The notes under the pieces are model-generated. The model was given only the letters and a program-made list of their open reading frames with translations, was not told where the DNA came from and ran no database searches. 64,000 bases of DNA, taken from the NCBI RefSeq assembly GCF_004138205.1, contig NZ_RXNQ01000035.1:1-64000 (forward strand), in the 5' to 3' direction. The DNA is from Pedobacter sp. SYP-B3415. Its GTDB lineage: Bacteria > Bacteroidota > Bacteroidia > Sphingobacteriales > Sphingobacteriaceae. Shown one piece after another: positions 50,835-59,759 of this stretch. How positions within the stretch are numbered: the first letter of the stretch is position 1; each line of letters begins with the position of its first letter. Made by a program: the position numbers and the translations under genes.

Positions 50835-53800
50835 TTAACAAATCGTTTCAGTCTCTGACATCACGAGGTGGATGTGTGCGCCGAAATGCATTGCATCAAT
50901 CTTCAGCACCTGCTGCAGTGATGCAGATGCCTGTTCAAATTGCTGCAGGCCAAGATGCCCCAGTCCCTTGAGATAGAGACAATGCGCCTGATTGCGGCTT
51001 CGCAGGTCATCTTCAAAAATCAGCAGGTTTGGGAGGGATACAGCAAAATAATCGATCTTGATTTCGTCGTTTATATGGCTTTCACCATATGTTATCAAGC
51101 GTTCAAATATCTGTCTGGCTTTGGTCTGATCCTGCAGTTTCCGGTAAGCAAGGCCCTGGTAAAACAGCTGATCCGGCTGCTGGTCATTGTAAAACATCGC
51201 AGCACCGGGTTCCCACGATCCTAATGCTGCCTGCCTGAAGAACTCCATAGCACCCGTATCTTCCCCCATCGCTTCACAGGCCAGGCCACTAAAATATGCG
51301 AGGTCGTTTTCGCGCACACCAGGCAGCTTGCCTTCTCCGATATGATGGGGATAAACACGTGCTTCATTCAATTGCCGTAATGCCTGGGTATACCTGCCAG
51401 CCATAATATTTTCTCTGGCGAGGGAAACCAGCGCGAGGACGTATTGCCGGGAAACTTTTCCCTCCCCGCCTTCCCAGGGGTGAAACTTCCGGGACATGAT
51501 CAGTTCGTACGCAATGTCATGATCGCCGAGGAAGTTGTAAAGCGACAGGCGTTCAAGATAAAGATCATCGCGAAGCTCCACAATTTTCAGGTGCTGGTTG
51601 AGGGCTTGCAGACGCGTTTGCGGTGCTACATTCATTCTTTTGCGTAGCTGATCAAGTTCCATCAGCACCCGCGCATCGGTCGGATCGAGTTCAAAAGACT
51701 TTTCAAAAAAAGCAAGTGCCTCTGTCGGCGCATTGCGCTTGTTAAATGCAGCAATACCAAGGTTTCTGTAAACTGTGGGAAAAGCATCGTCCCGCTGTAC
51801 AGCCAGCATCCAGTTTTCTATGGCCAGATCATATTGTCTTTTATCGTACCACAGGTTGCCGAGATAATAGGGTGCTTTTGCATCGCGCAGCGATGTCTGG
51901 CTGGCATAAGACAGTACCGCAATGTCTTCGAGAAAACTCGGGAAACAAAGATAAGGGTCTGCCAGAGCAGCTTTCGACAGGTAAGACACTGCCTCCGCTT
52001 GCCGATCCAGCCGTTCGTAACAGTAAGCCAGGTGATAAAAGACCATTGGCGCTCCCTGTCCGGCAACGTGCTCCAGCAGGTTTACAGCCTCATTAAACAG
52101 GCCTGCGGCAGCATAATCGAGCGCATATTCAATATAGCTGTTTACATGTTCTCTTCCCAGCAGCTTGAGCTGGCCCTCCCAGTGAAGTTGTCCGGTAACA
52201 TCTCTTCCAATATCGCAGCATGCAGCCAATTCTCTGATGGCACCGAGGTTAAACCGGTCGCGGATAACAGCAGCTTCTGCCACTGATCGGGCCTCGCGAA
52301 GCTGTCCAAGGTGACGTAAGGCGGCAGCATGCAGCACGTATGCTTTGCTGTTAGCCGCGTTGCCTGAAATAGCTTGCTGCGCATGCAAAACAGCCTGCCG
52401 GTAGTTTTTTCTGATCAGGTCAATCTGTGCCAGGGCAAAGAAGCCGGTATCCTGAAACGCCTTACACCAGGTTGCCTTGTAGAAAGCGCTGTAGGCAGAA
52501 TCAAGTTCCGCGATGTATTTCAGGGCAAGGCCCAGGCCGTAATACGCCTCGCCGTCATATGGATTAGGGTTGCGGGAGGTTATGGTCTGTATCGCGTTGC
52601 TGAAATAAACAATGCTTTTATCAAATCTGCCCCGGCGGACATACCAGGTTCCGACGGCGGTGTTACAACGGTAGTCGCCCGGATCCCGGCGCAGTCCTTC
52701 ATTGTAATAAGCGAGGGGATCATAGGTTGCATGCCTGTACTGCTCAAGGTGCTGGCCGGTTAAAAATAATTGCTCAATGTGATCAATCTGGCTGGCTGGC
52801 AGCGCTGCACTGGCTGGTTGCGGGAGCTTACCCGGCGCGTTCTGTCCGGGCAGATAACTCATCAATTCATTCCCTTCCGCATCTCGAAGGAGAAGTATAA
52901 GGCGGCTGTCATCTGTATGCCCCGGTACTGCAATCTCGCGGTTAAATACAGTCTCAGGATCCAGGTCTTCCCTGGCAGCGTACAGCAGACCTTCAGAGGC
53001 TGTCAAGGTCACGGCTACTGCCCGGAAGACCGAGGTAACCTGGATTTTGATGCGGGCAATTCCATCCTGAACTTCCAGGTTCATCTGCAGGTCCTTATTT
53101 GCATTTTTCACCAATCCCAATTCCCTGTAGGGCAGAAAATACTGGGTAAAGATTTTGGTTTCATAAGGCATTAGCCAGGTAAAATCGGGCTGGTTATCTG
53201 TGAAACACCCGGCCATCAGCTCAATGTATGGTCCGTCTTCATCGGTCAGGTTTCGGTCCCAGGCTCGTCCAAAATCACCGTAACCCCAGGTCCATTGTTT
53301 TTTACCAGGCGATATATGGTGGTCGGCCACATGAAGCATTCCCGCCTGCGTATCGTGTTCATAGCCGCCCATAAAATCATAAGCAGAATTGATGGCCATG
53401 TACGAGGTAGGAACGGGTATGTTTTTGTAACGCGAAATATCTGTACCGGGCGCATAGTTAACTTTGTAATAGGTACCTGTAGCAATTGGAAACGCAGAAA
53501 CATCGCGCTTACCATGATCAAATACCGCGTTTACGTCGGGTGGAAAAACAGACTGGTAATGATCATTTACCTTTACTGCCGGATTTGCCCACCACAAAAA
53601 AGTCTGCGGCAGGTTAGTCCGGTTGTATATCTGTGCGCTGATCTCAAGATAGGCTTTATCAGGATGCAGCGTAAACGCGACCAGTCCTTTTGTGCGTGAC
53701 ATTTTTTCGACCTCGTTGATCCAAACCGTTGCACTTCCGTCTGCCTGCTGAGACAAATCGTAATCTACGGGTTCAAATGTGCTTGGACGGTGATGCTGAG

Positions 53801-54164
53801 GCCAGTTGAATTCTATCCCGCCAGATACCCATGGGCCGGTCAGGCCCACAAGCGCAGGTTTGATCACCTGGTTATGGTATACAAAATGCCGCTGCTTTAT
53901 TTTGTCATAGGCCATTTGAACTCTTCCGCCCAACTCTGGTAGAAGCATGATTTTCAGGTATTTGTTTTCAAGAAACAGAGCCTTATAAACCCGGTCCTGT
54001 TTTTCATCTAAAATCTTTTCGATCACCGGATTTGGGTAAACCGCACCGCTGCTGCCCTGGTAAACTCTTTTTTCAAAAAACATTGGGTTTTTTTCGGCTT
54101 TACCGATACCATAGGTGGGGATAGTCACTTTTTCTTCCCAGGCTTTTGCCGTGAATTGCTGCAT
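50835..54164 (-). CDS. DUF5107-TPR protein of the polysaccharide locus
   Basis: An 1109-residue protein without signal peptide. Residues about 1-350 form the DUF5107 beta-sandwich, which resembles aldose-epimerase-like or GH-C-terminal folds: LLPELGGRVQMAYDKIKQRH, GPWVSGGIEFNWPQHHRPST, MLHVADHHISPGKKQWTWGY, with clustered His, Glu and Trp. Residues about 470-1100 are TPR repeats (YYNEGLRRDPGDYRCNTAVG, AYYGLGLALKYIAELDSAYS, TVYRNLGIAAFNKRNAPTEA). It is the last gene of the six-gene operon, 21 bases after a sugar porter. A cytoplasmic sugar-processing or sugar-sensing role is likely; none is proven. Confidence 0.85.
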   Translation of the reverse strand: MQQFTAKAWEEKVTIPTYGIGKAEKNPMFFEKRVYQGSSGAVYPNPVIEKILDEKQDRVYKALFLENKYLKIMLLPELGGRVQMAYDKIKQRHFVYHNQVIKPALVGLTGPWVSGGIEFNWPQHHRPSTFEPVDYDLSQQADGSATVWINEVEKMSRTKGLVAFTLHPDKAYLEISAQIYNRTNLPQTFLWWANPAVKVNDHYQSVFPPDVNAVFDHGKRDVSAFPIATGTYYKVNYAPGTDISRYKNIPVPTSYMAINSAYDFMGGYEHDTQAGMLHVADHHISPGKKQWTWGYGDFGRAWDRNLTDEDGPYIELMAGCFTDNQPDFTWLMPYETKIFTQYFLPYRELGLVKNANKDLQMNLEVQDGIARIKIQVTSVFRAVAVTLTASEGLLYAAREDLDPETVFNREIAVPGHTDDSRLILLLRDAEGNELMSYLPGQNAPGKLPQPASAALPASQIDHIEQLFLTGQHLEQYRHATYDPLAYYNEGLRRDPGDYRCNTAVGTWYVRRGRFDKSIVYFSNAIQTITSRNPNPYDGEAYYGLGLALKYIAELDSAYSAFYKATWCKAFQDTGFFALAQIDLIRKNYRQAVLHAQQAISGNAANSKAYVLHAAALRHLGQLREARSVAEAAVIRDRFNLGAIRELAACCDIGRDVTGQLHWEGQLKLLGREHVNSYIEYALDYAAAGLFNEAVNLLEHVAGQGAPMVFYHLAYCYERLDRQAEAVSYLSKAALADPYLCFPSFLEDIAVLSYASQTSLRDAKAPYYLGNLWYDKRQYDLAIENWMLAVQRDDAFPTVYRNLGIAAFNKRNAPTEALAFFEKSFELDPTDARVLMELDQLRKRMNVAPQTRLQALNQHLKIVELRDDLYLERLSLYNFLGDHDIAYELIMSRKFHPWEGGEGKVSRQYVLALVSLARENIMAGRYTQALRQLNEARVYPHHIGEGKLPGVRENDLAYFSGLACEAMGEDTGAMEFFRQAALGSWEPGAAMFYNDQQPDQLFYQGLAYRKLQDQTKARQIFERLITYGESHINDEIKIDYFAVSLPNLLIFEDDLRSRNQAHCLYLKGLGHLGLQQFEQASASLQQVLKIDAMHFGAHIHLVMSETETIC

Positions 54165-54185
54165 ATAAATAAAAAGGATGATTTG

Positions 54186-55523
54186 TTAATGGCGAATTAA
54201 ATTGTGCTCCAGCGCTTCAAGTGTCTGCCCCTTCGTCTCTTTTACCTTTCCTTTCACATACAGGAAACCAAGCAGGCAAATGCAGGCATAGAGATAGAAC
54301 GGTCCGTATGTACCCAGCTCTTCTGCGAGAACGGGAAACGTAAAGGCAAGGATAAAATAGGCGCCCCAAAGTGCAACTATTGCAACCGAAGATGCTGCAG
54401 TACGGATATGATTGGGAAATATCTCTGAGATTAACACCCAGGTAACCGGAGCCAGAGAAGACGAGTAAAGCCCAATAGCCAGAAGAACGATTGCCGATAT
54501 CAGCGCGGCAGTTGCCTGGTTCTTAAGCAGTGTGGCAAGAAGCACGTAGACAATGCACAAGCCCAGCGAACCGATGAGCATTAGCGGCCGGCGGCCAAGT
54601 TTTTCTACCAGCCACATGGCAAGCACCGTGAAAACAAGATTAACACAGCCGATTGCAATGGTCTCGAACAGCTGCCGGTCAAGGCTGGCGCCTACCGATT
54701 GAAAAATGGTAGAGGTATAGTTGAACACGACGTTAATGCCACATAACTGCTGAAATACCGCGAGGACAATTCCAACAAATACGGCCGGACGAACGCCTTT
54801 GTGAAATATTGCGCGTACAGATGAACCGGCTGGTACAGCGAGCGACAGCGAAATATCGGTCATGGTTTTCTTTACGTACGCTTCTGTGCCCGTTTTTTTC
54901 AACACTGCTTCGGCCTCGTCAGCTTTACCAGCTTTGACCAGCCAGCGCGGACTTTCCGGAAGCCAGATCACGCCTAGCAGAAACAATACCGATGGGATAA
55001 AACCAAGACCGAACATCCAGCGCCAGGATTCGGGGCCCAGATCTGCAAGCTTATAATTAATCAGGTTCGTAACGAGGATACCAATAACGATGGTAAGCTG
55101 GTTAATAGACACATTGCGACCGCGCATGCTGGCCGGCGAAATTTCTGCAATATACATCGGGCTTAACATCGAGGCCATACCTACACCTACCCCTGCTGCA
55201 AAACGCATGATTATGAAAACCGTTAATGAAGGCGACATAGCCATACCCAAAGAAGATACGGCAAATATCAGGGCAGAAAGCATGAGTCCGGGGCGGCGGC
55301 CAAAACGTTCTGCTATATTCCCGGCTAGTAAACACCCCGTTATACAGCCAAGCGCAAGAGAACCGGTCAGAAAGCCTTCCCACCAAGCATTGAGCCCAAA
55401 AGCCTGCCGTAAAAATGGCAGCGCTCCTGAAATCACGGCGAAGTCAAAACCGAACAGGTATCCGCCCAATGCTGATATAAAAGATACACCAATGATGTAG
55501 CTACTAAAAGAGGTTTTCCCCAT
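54186..55523 (-). CDS. Sugar porter (MFS, XylE-like)
   Basis: A 445-residue, 12-helix major-facilitator sugar transporter. Family signatures: GGYLFGFDFAVISGALPFLR near 20-39, ERFGRRPG in loop 2-3, PESPRWLVKAGKADEAEAVL near 188-207, a QQLCGINVVFNYTSTIF motif of the sugar-binding helix near 257-273, and EKLGRRPLML in loop 8-9. Such proteins are proton symporters for xylose, glucose, galactose and similar. In this locus it should import a monosaccharide or short product from the periplasm. It follows the AraC gene by 83 bases. Confidence 0.93.
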   Translation of the reverse strand: MGKTSFSSYIIGVSFISALGGYLFGFDFAVISGALPFLRQAFGLNAWWEGFLTGSLALGCITGCLLAGNIAERFGRRPGLMLSALIFAVSSLGMAMSPSLTVFIIMRFAAGVGVGMASMLSPMYIAEISPASMRGRNVSINQLTIVIGILVTNLINYKLADLGPESWRWMFGLGFIPSVLFLLGVIWLPESPRWLVKAGKADEAEAVLKKTGTEAYVKKTMTDISLSLAVPAGSSVRAIFHKGVRPAVFVGIVLAVFQQLCGINVVFNYTSTIFQSVGASLDRQLFETIAIGCVNLVFTVLAMWLVEKLGRRPLMLIGSLGLCIVYVLLATLLKNQATAALISAIVLLAIGLYSSSLAPVTWVLISEIFPNHIRTAASSVAIVALWGAYFILAFTFPVLAEELGTYGPFYLYACICLLGFLYVKGKVKETKGQTLEALEHNLIRH

Positions 55524-55606
55524 GAATCTATTGGTTAAACGTAAGTCAAACTTACGTTCTGCAGGCGCGTTAAAAATAGAATATCCTTTGAAAAAAATGG
55601 ATTATC

Positions 55607-56557
55607 TTACGGCAAAGGGCCGGCAGGTGGCACGGCGGGTCCGGCGAATTTTTTCCGGTTTCTGAAATCAAGCGGCGACTGGCCCATAATATTACTAAAC
55701 AGCCTTGAAAAGTAATAAGGATCGTTTATTCCAAGTTTATAACTTACTTCCTTGATGTTAATCTTCGTAAATTCAAGGTATTGACAAGCCTTCTGGATTT
55801 TGATGTGATTAAAGTATTCCAATGGAGGATATCCTGTTTTTTTCTTGAAGAGCGCTGAATAGTGGGAGGAGGAAATAAGCGCCTGGTCAGCAAGCTGTTT
55901 CAAAGCCAGCGGCTGATGAATGTTTTCGCGCATGTACGCGATTGAACGATCAATAGAATCTTCGTTATTGCCTTCTGTACCAGGCAGAAACAGATCAGGA
56001 AAGCTAAAAGATGATAAAAAATGCCACAGGCACATATTAATGTACTGAAGGTTGGCATCGCTGTAACCTTTTTCTAATGTATTGTACATCTTATCGAAAA
56101 GTTTGACGCGGTCTTCTGAAAACGAAAGGTCGCCCGTGAAATTTGTGTTTCCGGCAGACAGCAGCGCACTAAGTGACTGGGCCAGATTGCCGTTAAAATG
56201 CAGCCAATAAATGGACCAGGCCTGTTTATCATCAGAGCCGTATTTATGTGGCGTTTCTGCAGGAATCATCATAAATTGATTACGCTCTACCTGAAGTGTC
56301 CTGCCGGCAATCTGCAGCCATCCGCGCCCATCCACGCAATAGATCAGGATGTGCTGTGCAGACCCGGTTTCCCGCTCCCGGTAGTGGAATTTAGCCTTTG
56401 GATAAAACCCGATATCGGTAACAAACAAACTGTTGATCAGCGGAGTTTTTGCAAAGCCGGCGATGATTTTCTCGGGTAAGACGATAGCGCGCTGGCCATT
56501 GAAGCCATCACTCTTTCTTGGCGAATGCGCGGACGTAAGCGTATCAGACATACTCAA
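55607..56557 (-). CDS. AraC-family transcriptional regulator of the polysaccharide locus
   Basis: A 316-residue regulator. The N-terminal cupin-like sugar-binding domain spans about 30-190 (HILIYCVDGRGWLQIAGRTL, MIPAETPHKYGSDDKQAWSI). The C-terminal AraC helix-turn-helix pair spans about 205-300: ALKQLADQALISSSHYSALF and INIKEVSYKLGINDPYYFSR. It lies inside the operon, 2 bases after the esterase gene and 83 before the sugar porter, so it probably controls its own transcription unit in response to a released sugar. No hybrid two-component regulator or anti-sigma factor was found. Confidence 0.92.
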   Translation of the reverse strand: MSMSDTLTSAHSPRKSDGFNGQRAIVLPEKIIAGFAKTPLINSLFVTDIGFYPKAKFHYRERETGSAQHILIYCVDGRGWLQIAGRTLQVERNQFMMIPAETPHKYGSDDKQAWSIYWLHFNGNLAQSLSALLSAGNTNFTGDLSFSEDRVKLFDKMYNTLEKGYSDANLQYINMCLWHFLSSFSFPDLFLPGTEGNNEDSIDRSIAYMRENIHQPLALKQLADQALISSSHYSALFKKKTGYPPLEYFNHIKIQKACQYLEFTKINIKEVSYKLGINDPYYFSRLFSNIMGQSPLDFRNRKKFAGPAVPPAGPLP

Positions 56558-56559
56558 AG

Positions 56560-57873
56560 CTATTCTTTTTTTACCAGCAATTTATCCGCAAGCCAGGCAT
56601 ATAACTTTGTTTTCTGCTCAGGATACAGATGATGTCCCGAATCGCGGATAAGGAACAAAGATTTAGGCGCAGCAATTTGGTTGTACGTTGCATATGCCGT
56701 TGTGGGCGGGCAGGTTTCATCGTTAAAACCCCAGGAATAGAAGCCGGGAACACGTATAAACCTGGCAAAATTGGCTACATCATAGTACTGGCTTGTCAGG
56801 ATATTTTCCGGGCGAGCGTAAATCGCTGCATTAGCCTTGTTAAACATATGCGGCCAGCCCCCTGCCCGGCCATACAGATAACCGGTCATATCACTCAATG
56901 CCGGGTATAGCGCTACAAGGCATTTGACCCGCTCATCAAGTGCAGCGGTTACGATGGCCAGGGCGCCACCCTGGCTGCCACCATAAACTGCAAGCTGTTT
57001 ACCATCATATTCCGGCATGCTGCACAGGTAATCGTTTGCACGCAGGCAGGCCATATACACACGTTTGTAGTAATAGGTATCCCGGTTATTCAGGTTCATA
57101 AACGGATATGCATTGAGCGCCCCGCCGGCCAGATTGTGATAGACCAACGGTTCCATTGTTACAGGCACACCATGAATACCAAGCTCGAGCGTGATGATCC
57201 CTTTCTCTGCCGTTTCAACATCACCGGGATACGGCCTGATCCCTGCTCCGGGCAGAATCAGCAGCGCAGGATATTTGCCCGGCTTTTTCGGCACGCTTAA
57301 AATCCCGTATACCCGGCTTCCGCTTCGGTAGGCCTGCACGTTCAGTTGATACACATTTACCTTTTCTGTACAGCGATCCGGCAATAGCGTGAGCTTTGCA
57401 TCTGCAGGAATGCCGGCCGCCTGTCTCTTTGCTTCAGACCAGAACTTCTCGAAATCGGCCGGCAGTTGTGTAGTTGGTTGAATTTTTAGCGGTTCAAAGG
57501 CCGCGGTAGCAAGACCGCGATAAATTTTCCCCTCATACTCGGTGGTAACCACACAGCGAAGAAACCCAGGCTTTGTCATGGTTCCGCCCTCAATGCTTGA
57601 GTGACCGTTTATAATTTTGTTCATGACCCGGCTGGGCTGCATCTGCTCTGGTCCGAGCTGGATGCTCACCTTACAATTTGGAACTTCGTTGTTGTTAAGC
57701 GTTACATTATAATGAAAGACAACCTTTTCACCTGTCTTGTACGTCCAGTCGGTATGGTCGGCCCAGACGTTTACCGTTAAAAATGTCCGGGAAGGCTGTG
57801 CAATTCCAGATGCACTGAATATGAGCAAGCAGTTTACCAAAACAAACCAACATAGTCTTTTTCCAGCCATCAT
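56560..57873 (-). CDS. Secreted acetylxylan-esterase-like CE7 enzyme
   Basis: A 437-residue esterase with a signal peptide (ending SASGIAQ, near 26), a ~110-residue N-terminal Ig-like domain, then an alpha/beta hydrolase domain of the acetylxylan esterase/cephalosporin-C deacetylase (CE7) family. The nucleophile is Ser300 in YGGSQGGAL; the acid Asp385 is in WGFNDETCPP and the base His in RDSGHHLYP near 414. It would remove acetyl groups from a polysaccharide or oligosaccharide in the periplasm. It starts one base after the GH97 gene stop and ends two bases before the AraC gene. Confidence 0.9.
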   Translation of the reverse strand: MMAGKRLCWFVLVNCLLIFSASGIAQPSRTFLTVNVWADHTDWTYKTGEKVVFHYNVTLNNNEVPNCKVSIQLGPEQMQPSRVMNKIINGHSSIEGGTMTKPGFLRCVVTTEYEGKIYRGLATAAFEPLKIQPTTQLPADFEKFWSEAKRQAAGIPADAKLTLLPDRCTEKVNVYQLNVQAYRSGSRVYGILSVPKKPGKYPALLILPGAGIRPYPGDVETAEKGIITLELGIHGVPVTMEPLVYHNLAGGALNAYPFMNLNNRDTYYYKRVYMACLRANDYLCSMPEYDGKQLAVYGGSQGGALAIVTAALDERVKCLVALYPALSDMTGYLYGRAGGWPHMFNKANAAIYARPENILTSQYYDVANFARFIRVPGFYSWGFNDETCPPTTAYATYNQIAAPKSLFLIRDSGHHLYPEQKTKLYAWLADKLLVKKE

Positions 57874-57874
57874 G

Positions 57875-59755
57875 TTATTTATTTAATGGTACAATCCGGA
57901 TAGCCAGTCCGTTATTTGCCTTTATCTCTAAGTTAAGCACCGAGCCTTGATTAACCGGTATTTCCGAGATAGCAACCCTGGTTGGCGACCGGCTCCCGGC
58001 ATCGTCGGCATATATTATAGCCATATACCGTTTCGATTTATCCAGAAACGAGCAGTCCAGCTGCAGCTTTCGCCCCGTTTTCCCGGCAAGCGACCCGACA
58101 AACCATTCCTTACCACTTTTCCGTGCAACAGTTGCATATTCACCGATTTCGCCTTCGATAACCTTCGTTTCTGACCACACTGTTGGCACGTTATCGTAAA
58201 ATTCAAGGTCGGCAATATTTTGTATCGCCCCTTCGGGTGCAGGATCAGGTAGTGTGGCTACAGGCCGATCATACCAGTAAATGAATTGCAGCGGACTGTA
58301 CAAGCAAATCGCTTTGGCCATTTGTGAGGCATGCGAACTCATCTTGTCTACACGTCTCGTAAAATACGCATTGGTCTGATCAGCCGGACCGGCAATCATT
58401 CGTGTAAATAGTGTCTTTAGCACCATAGCATTATCGGGACTTTCTTCATCCCCCCGAACACCTTCTTGTGTAAGGAGGTTCGGATAGGTACGTTCATAAC
58501 CCGTTGGCCGGTATTCGTCATGAATATCGACCACCATATTGTACGCTGCACACTTGCGAACGGCTTCATGCACCCAGCTTGTCCACTTCTGCGAACCTGT
58601 TTGTACGAATCCAAATTTAATTCCCTTTATGCCCCAGCGTTTATAAATTGGAAGCAGGGTATCAAGTTGTCGCTCGAGCGCCCGGCGATTTACATAGAGA
58701 ATAATACCGACATTTTTGCTATTGGCGTAGCTGATAACTGCGGCCAGATCCAGCGGTCCTTTTGACCGCGCCGGATCAAGCATAACGCGGCGTGCATCAG
58801 ACGTATCACTGTCTTCTTGGCCATACCAGCCGGCGTCAAAACTTACATATGCAATGCGGTGGCGGGCGGCAAAGTCAATGCATAACATGGATCCGGCTGT
58901 TGTCAGTGAACTTTCACGAATTACCTTGCCGGGCCTGATCCATGAAGTACTGCGAATCCTGGATGGCTCATTCAAATTCAGCAACAGGTAATTTTTTTCA
59001 AGCAAGCCGCCCGGGCTTCCGGCGGTCAGCACATAGCGCCAGGGCGAACGTATTTCGGGGTACTGGTTTACAGGACCATGCAAGACAGTTCCAAGCGTAT
59101 TGACTCCGGTTCGTACAAATTTCATCCGGGCGAAATCAACCAGCCCCGCTTCGCCCAGCGCGATATATAACCGGGGATTTATTTTTATTGTCAAAGGCCG
59201 TTCGCTGGCTTCGCCGATGTCATTTATGGCCTTTGCTTCAATGATTCCCTGAGCCGTTCTCGTGGCCCAGGCAGTGTGATTTGAGGTAAATCCGAACTCA
59301 GACCGCTCGGCATTGAGTTGCAGCGTGTCTCCGTCAACACTTTTTAGTAAGTACCGGTATGCCAGTCCTTCATTATAAAGCCTGAAGGTGATGACTGCCT
59401 GCTGCCGGTTCGTGGCATTACTTAAGTAAAGCCGCAGTTCCCGGTATTGCTCGGGCACCAGTGCGCGCTCGCCATAAATCGGCTTCCAGCTTGTATTTTT
59501 CGCATCCCTTTTTACGTTCGCCAGTCGCCATGTTCCAGCTTCAGCGCCTTTACCGGCTTGTAATACGATAGTTCCTTTTTCAATAACCGTTGTTCCGCGC
59601 ACAGTAAACCTGTAACTGAGCAGGCTTCCGGGATTTATACCTGCCGAAGCAACAATTTTCAGGTGTCCGTCGGGACTGGCAAGAGAGGCAGTCTGCCGGG
59701 CAGACAAAGAAAAGATGCAGAGGCACAGCACCAGTAAACATGATATTTTTTTCAT
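57875..59755 (-). CDS. Glycoside hydrolase family 97 protein
   Basis: A 626-residue GH97 enzyme (start at the ATG giving signal peptide MKKISCLLVLCLCIFSLSA; an ATG at 59791 adds 12 residues). The N-terminal super-sandwich (about 20-290) is followed by a catalytic barrel (YVSFDAGWYG, GIILYVNRRALERQL, LLTQEGVRGDEES) and a C-terminal beta domain. At the strand where retaining alpha-galactosidases carry the Asp nucleophile, the sequence reads KFGF (380-383), favouring the inverting alpha-glucosidase type; the EGVRGDE stretch (431-437) holds candidate Glu residues. It is probably periplasmic and linked to a lyase gene upstream by 4 bases. Confidence 0.9.
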   Translation of the reverse strand: MKKISCLLVLCLCIFSLSARQTASLASPDGHLKIVASAGINPGSLLSYRFTVRGTTVIEKGTIVLQAGKGAEAGTWRLANVKRDAKNTSWKPIYGERALVPEQYRELRLYLSNATNRQQAVITFRLYNEGLAYRYLLKSVDGDTLQLNAERSEFGFTSNHTAWATRTAQGIIEAKAINDIGEASERPLTIKINPRLYIALGEAGLVDFARMKFVRTGVNTLGTVLHGPVNQYPEIRSPWRYVLTAGSPGGLLEKNYLLLNLNEPSRIRSTSWIRPGKVIRESSLTTAGSMLCIDFAARHRIAYVSFDAGWYGQEDSDTSDARRVMLDPARSKGPLDLAAVISYANSKNVGIILYVNRRALERQLDTLLPIYKRWGIKGIKFGFVQTGSQKWTSWVHEAVRKCAAYNMVVDIHDEYRPTGYERTYPNLLTQEGVRGDEESPDNAMVLKTLFTRMIAGPADQTNAYFTRRVDKMSSHASQMAKAICLYSPLQFIYWYDRPVATLPDPAPEGAIQNIADLEFYDNVPTVWSETKVIEGEIGEYATVARKSGKEWFVGSLAGKTGRKLQLDCSFLDKSKRYMAIIYADDAGSRSPTRVAISEIPVNQGSVLNLEIKANNGLAIRIVPLNK

Positions 59756-59759
59756 AATG

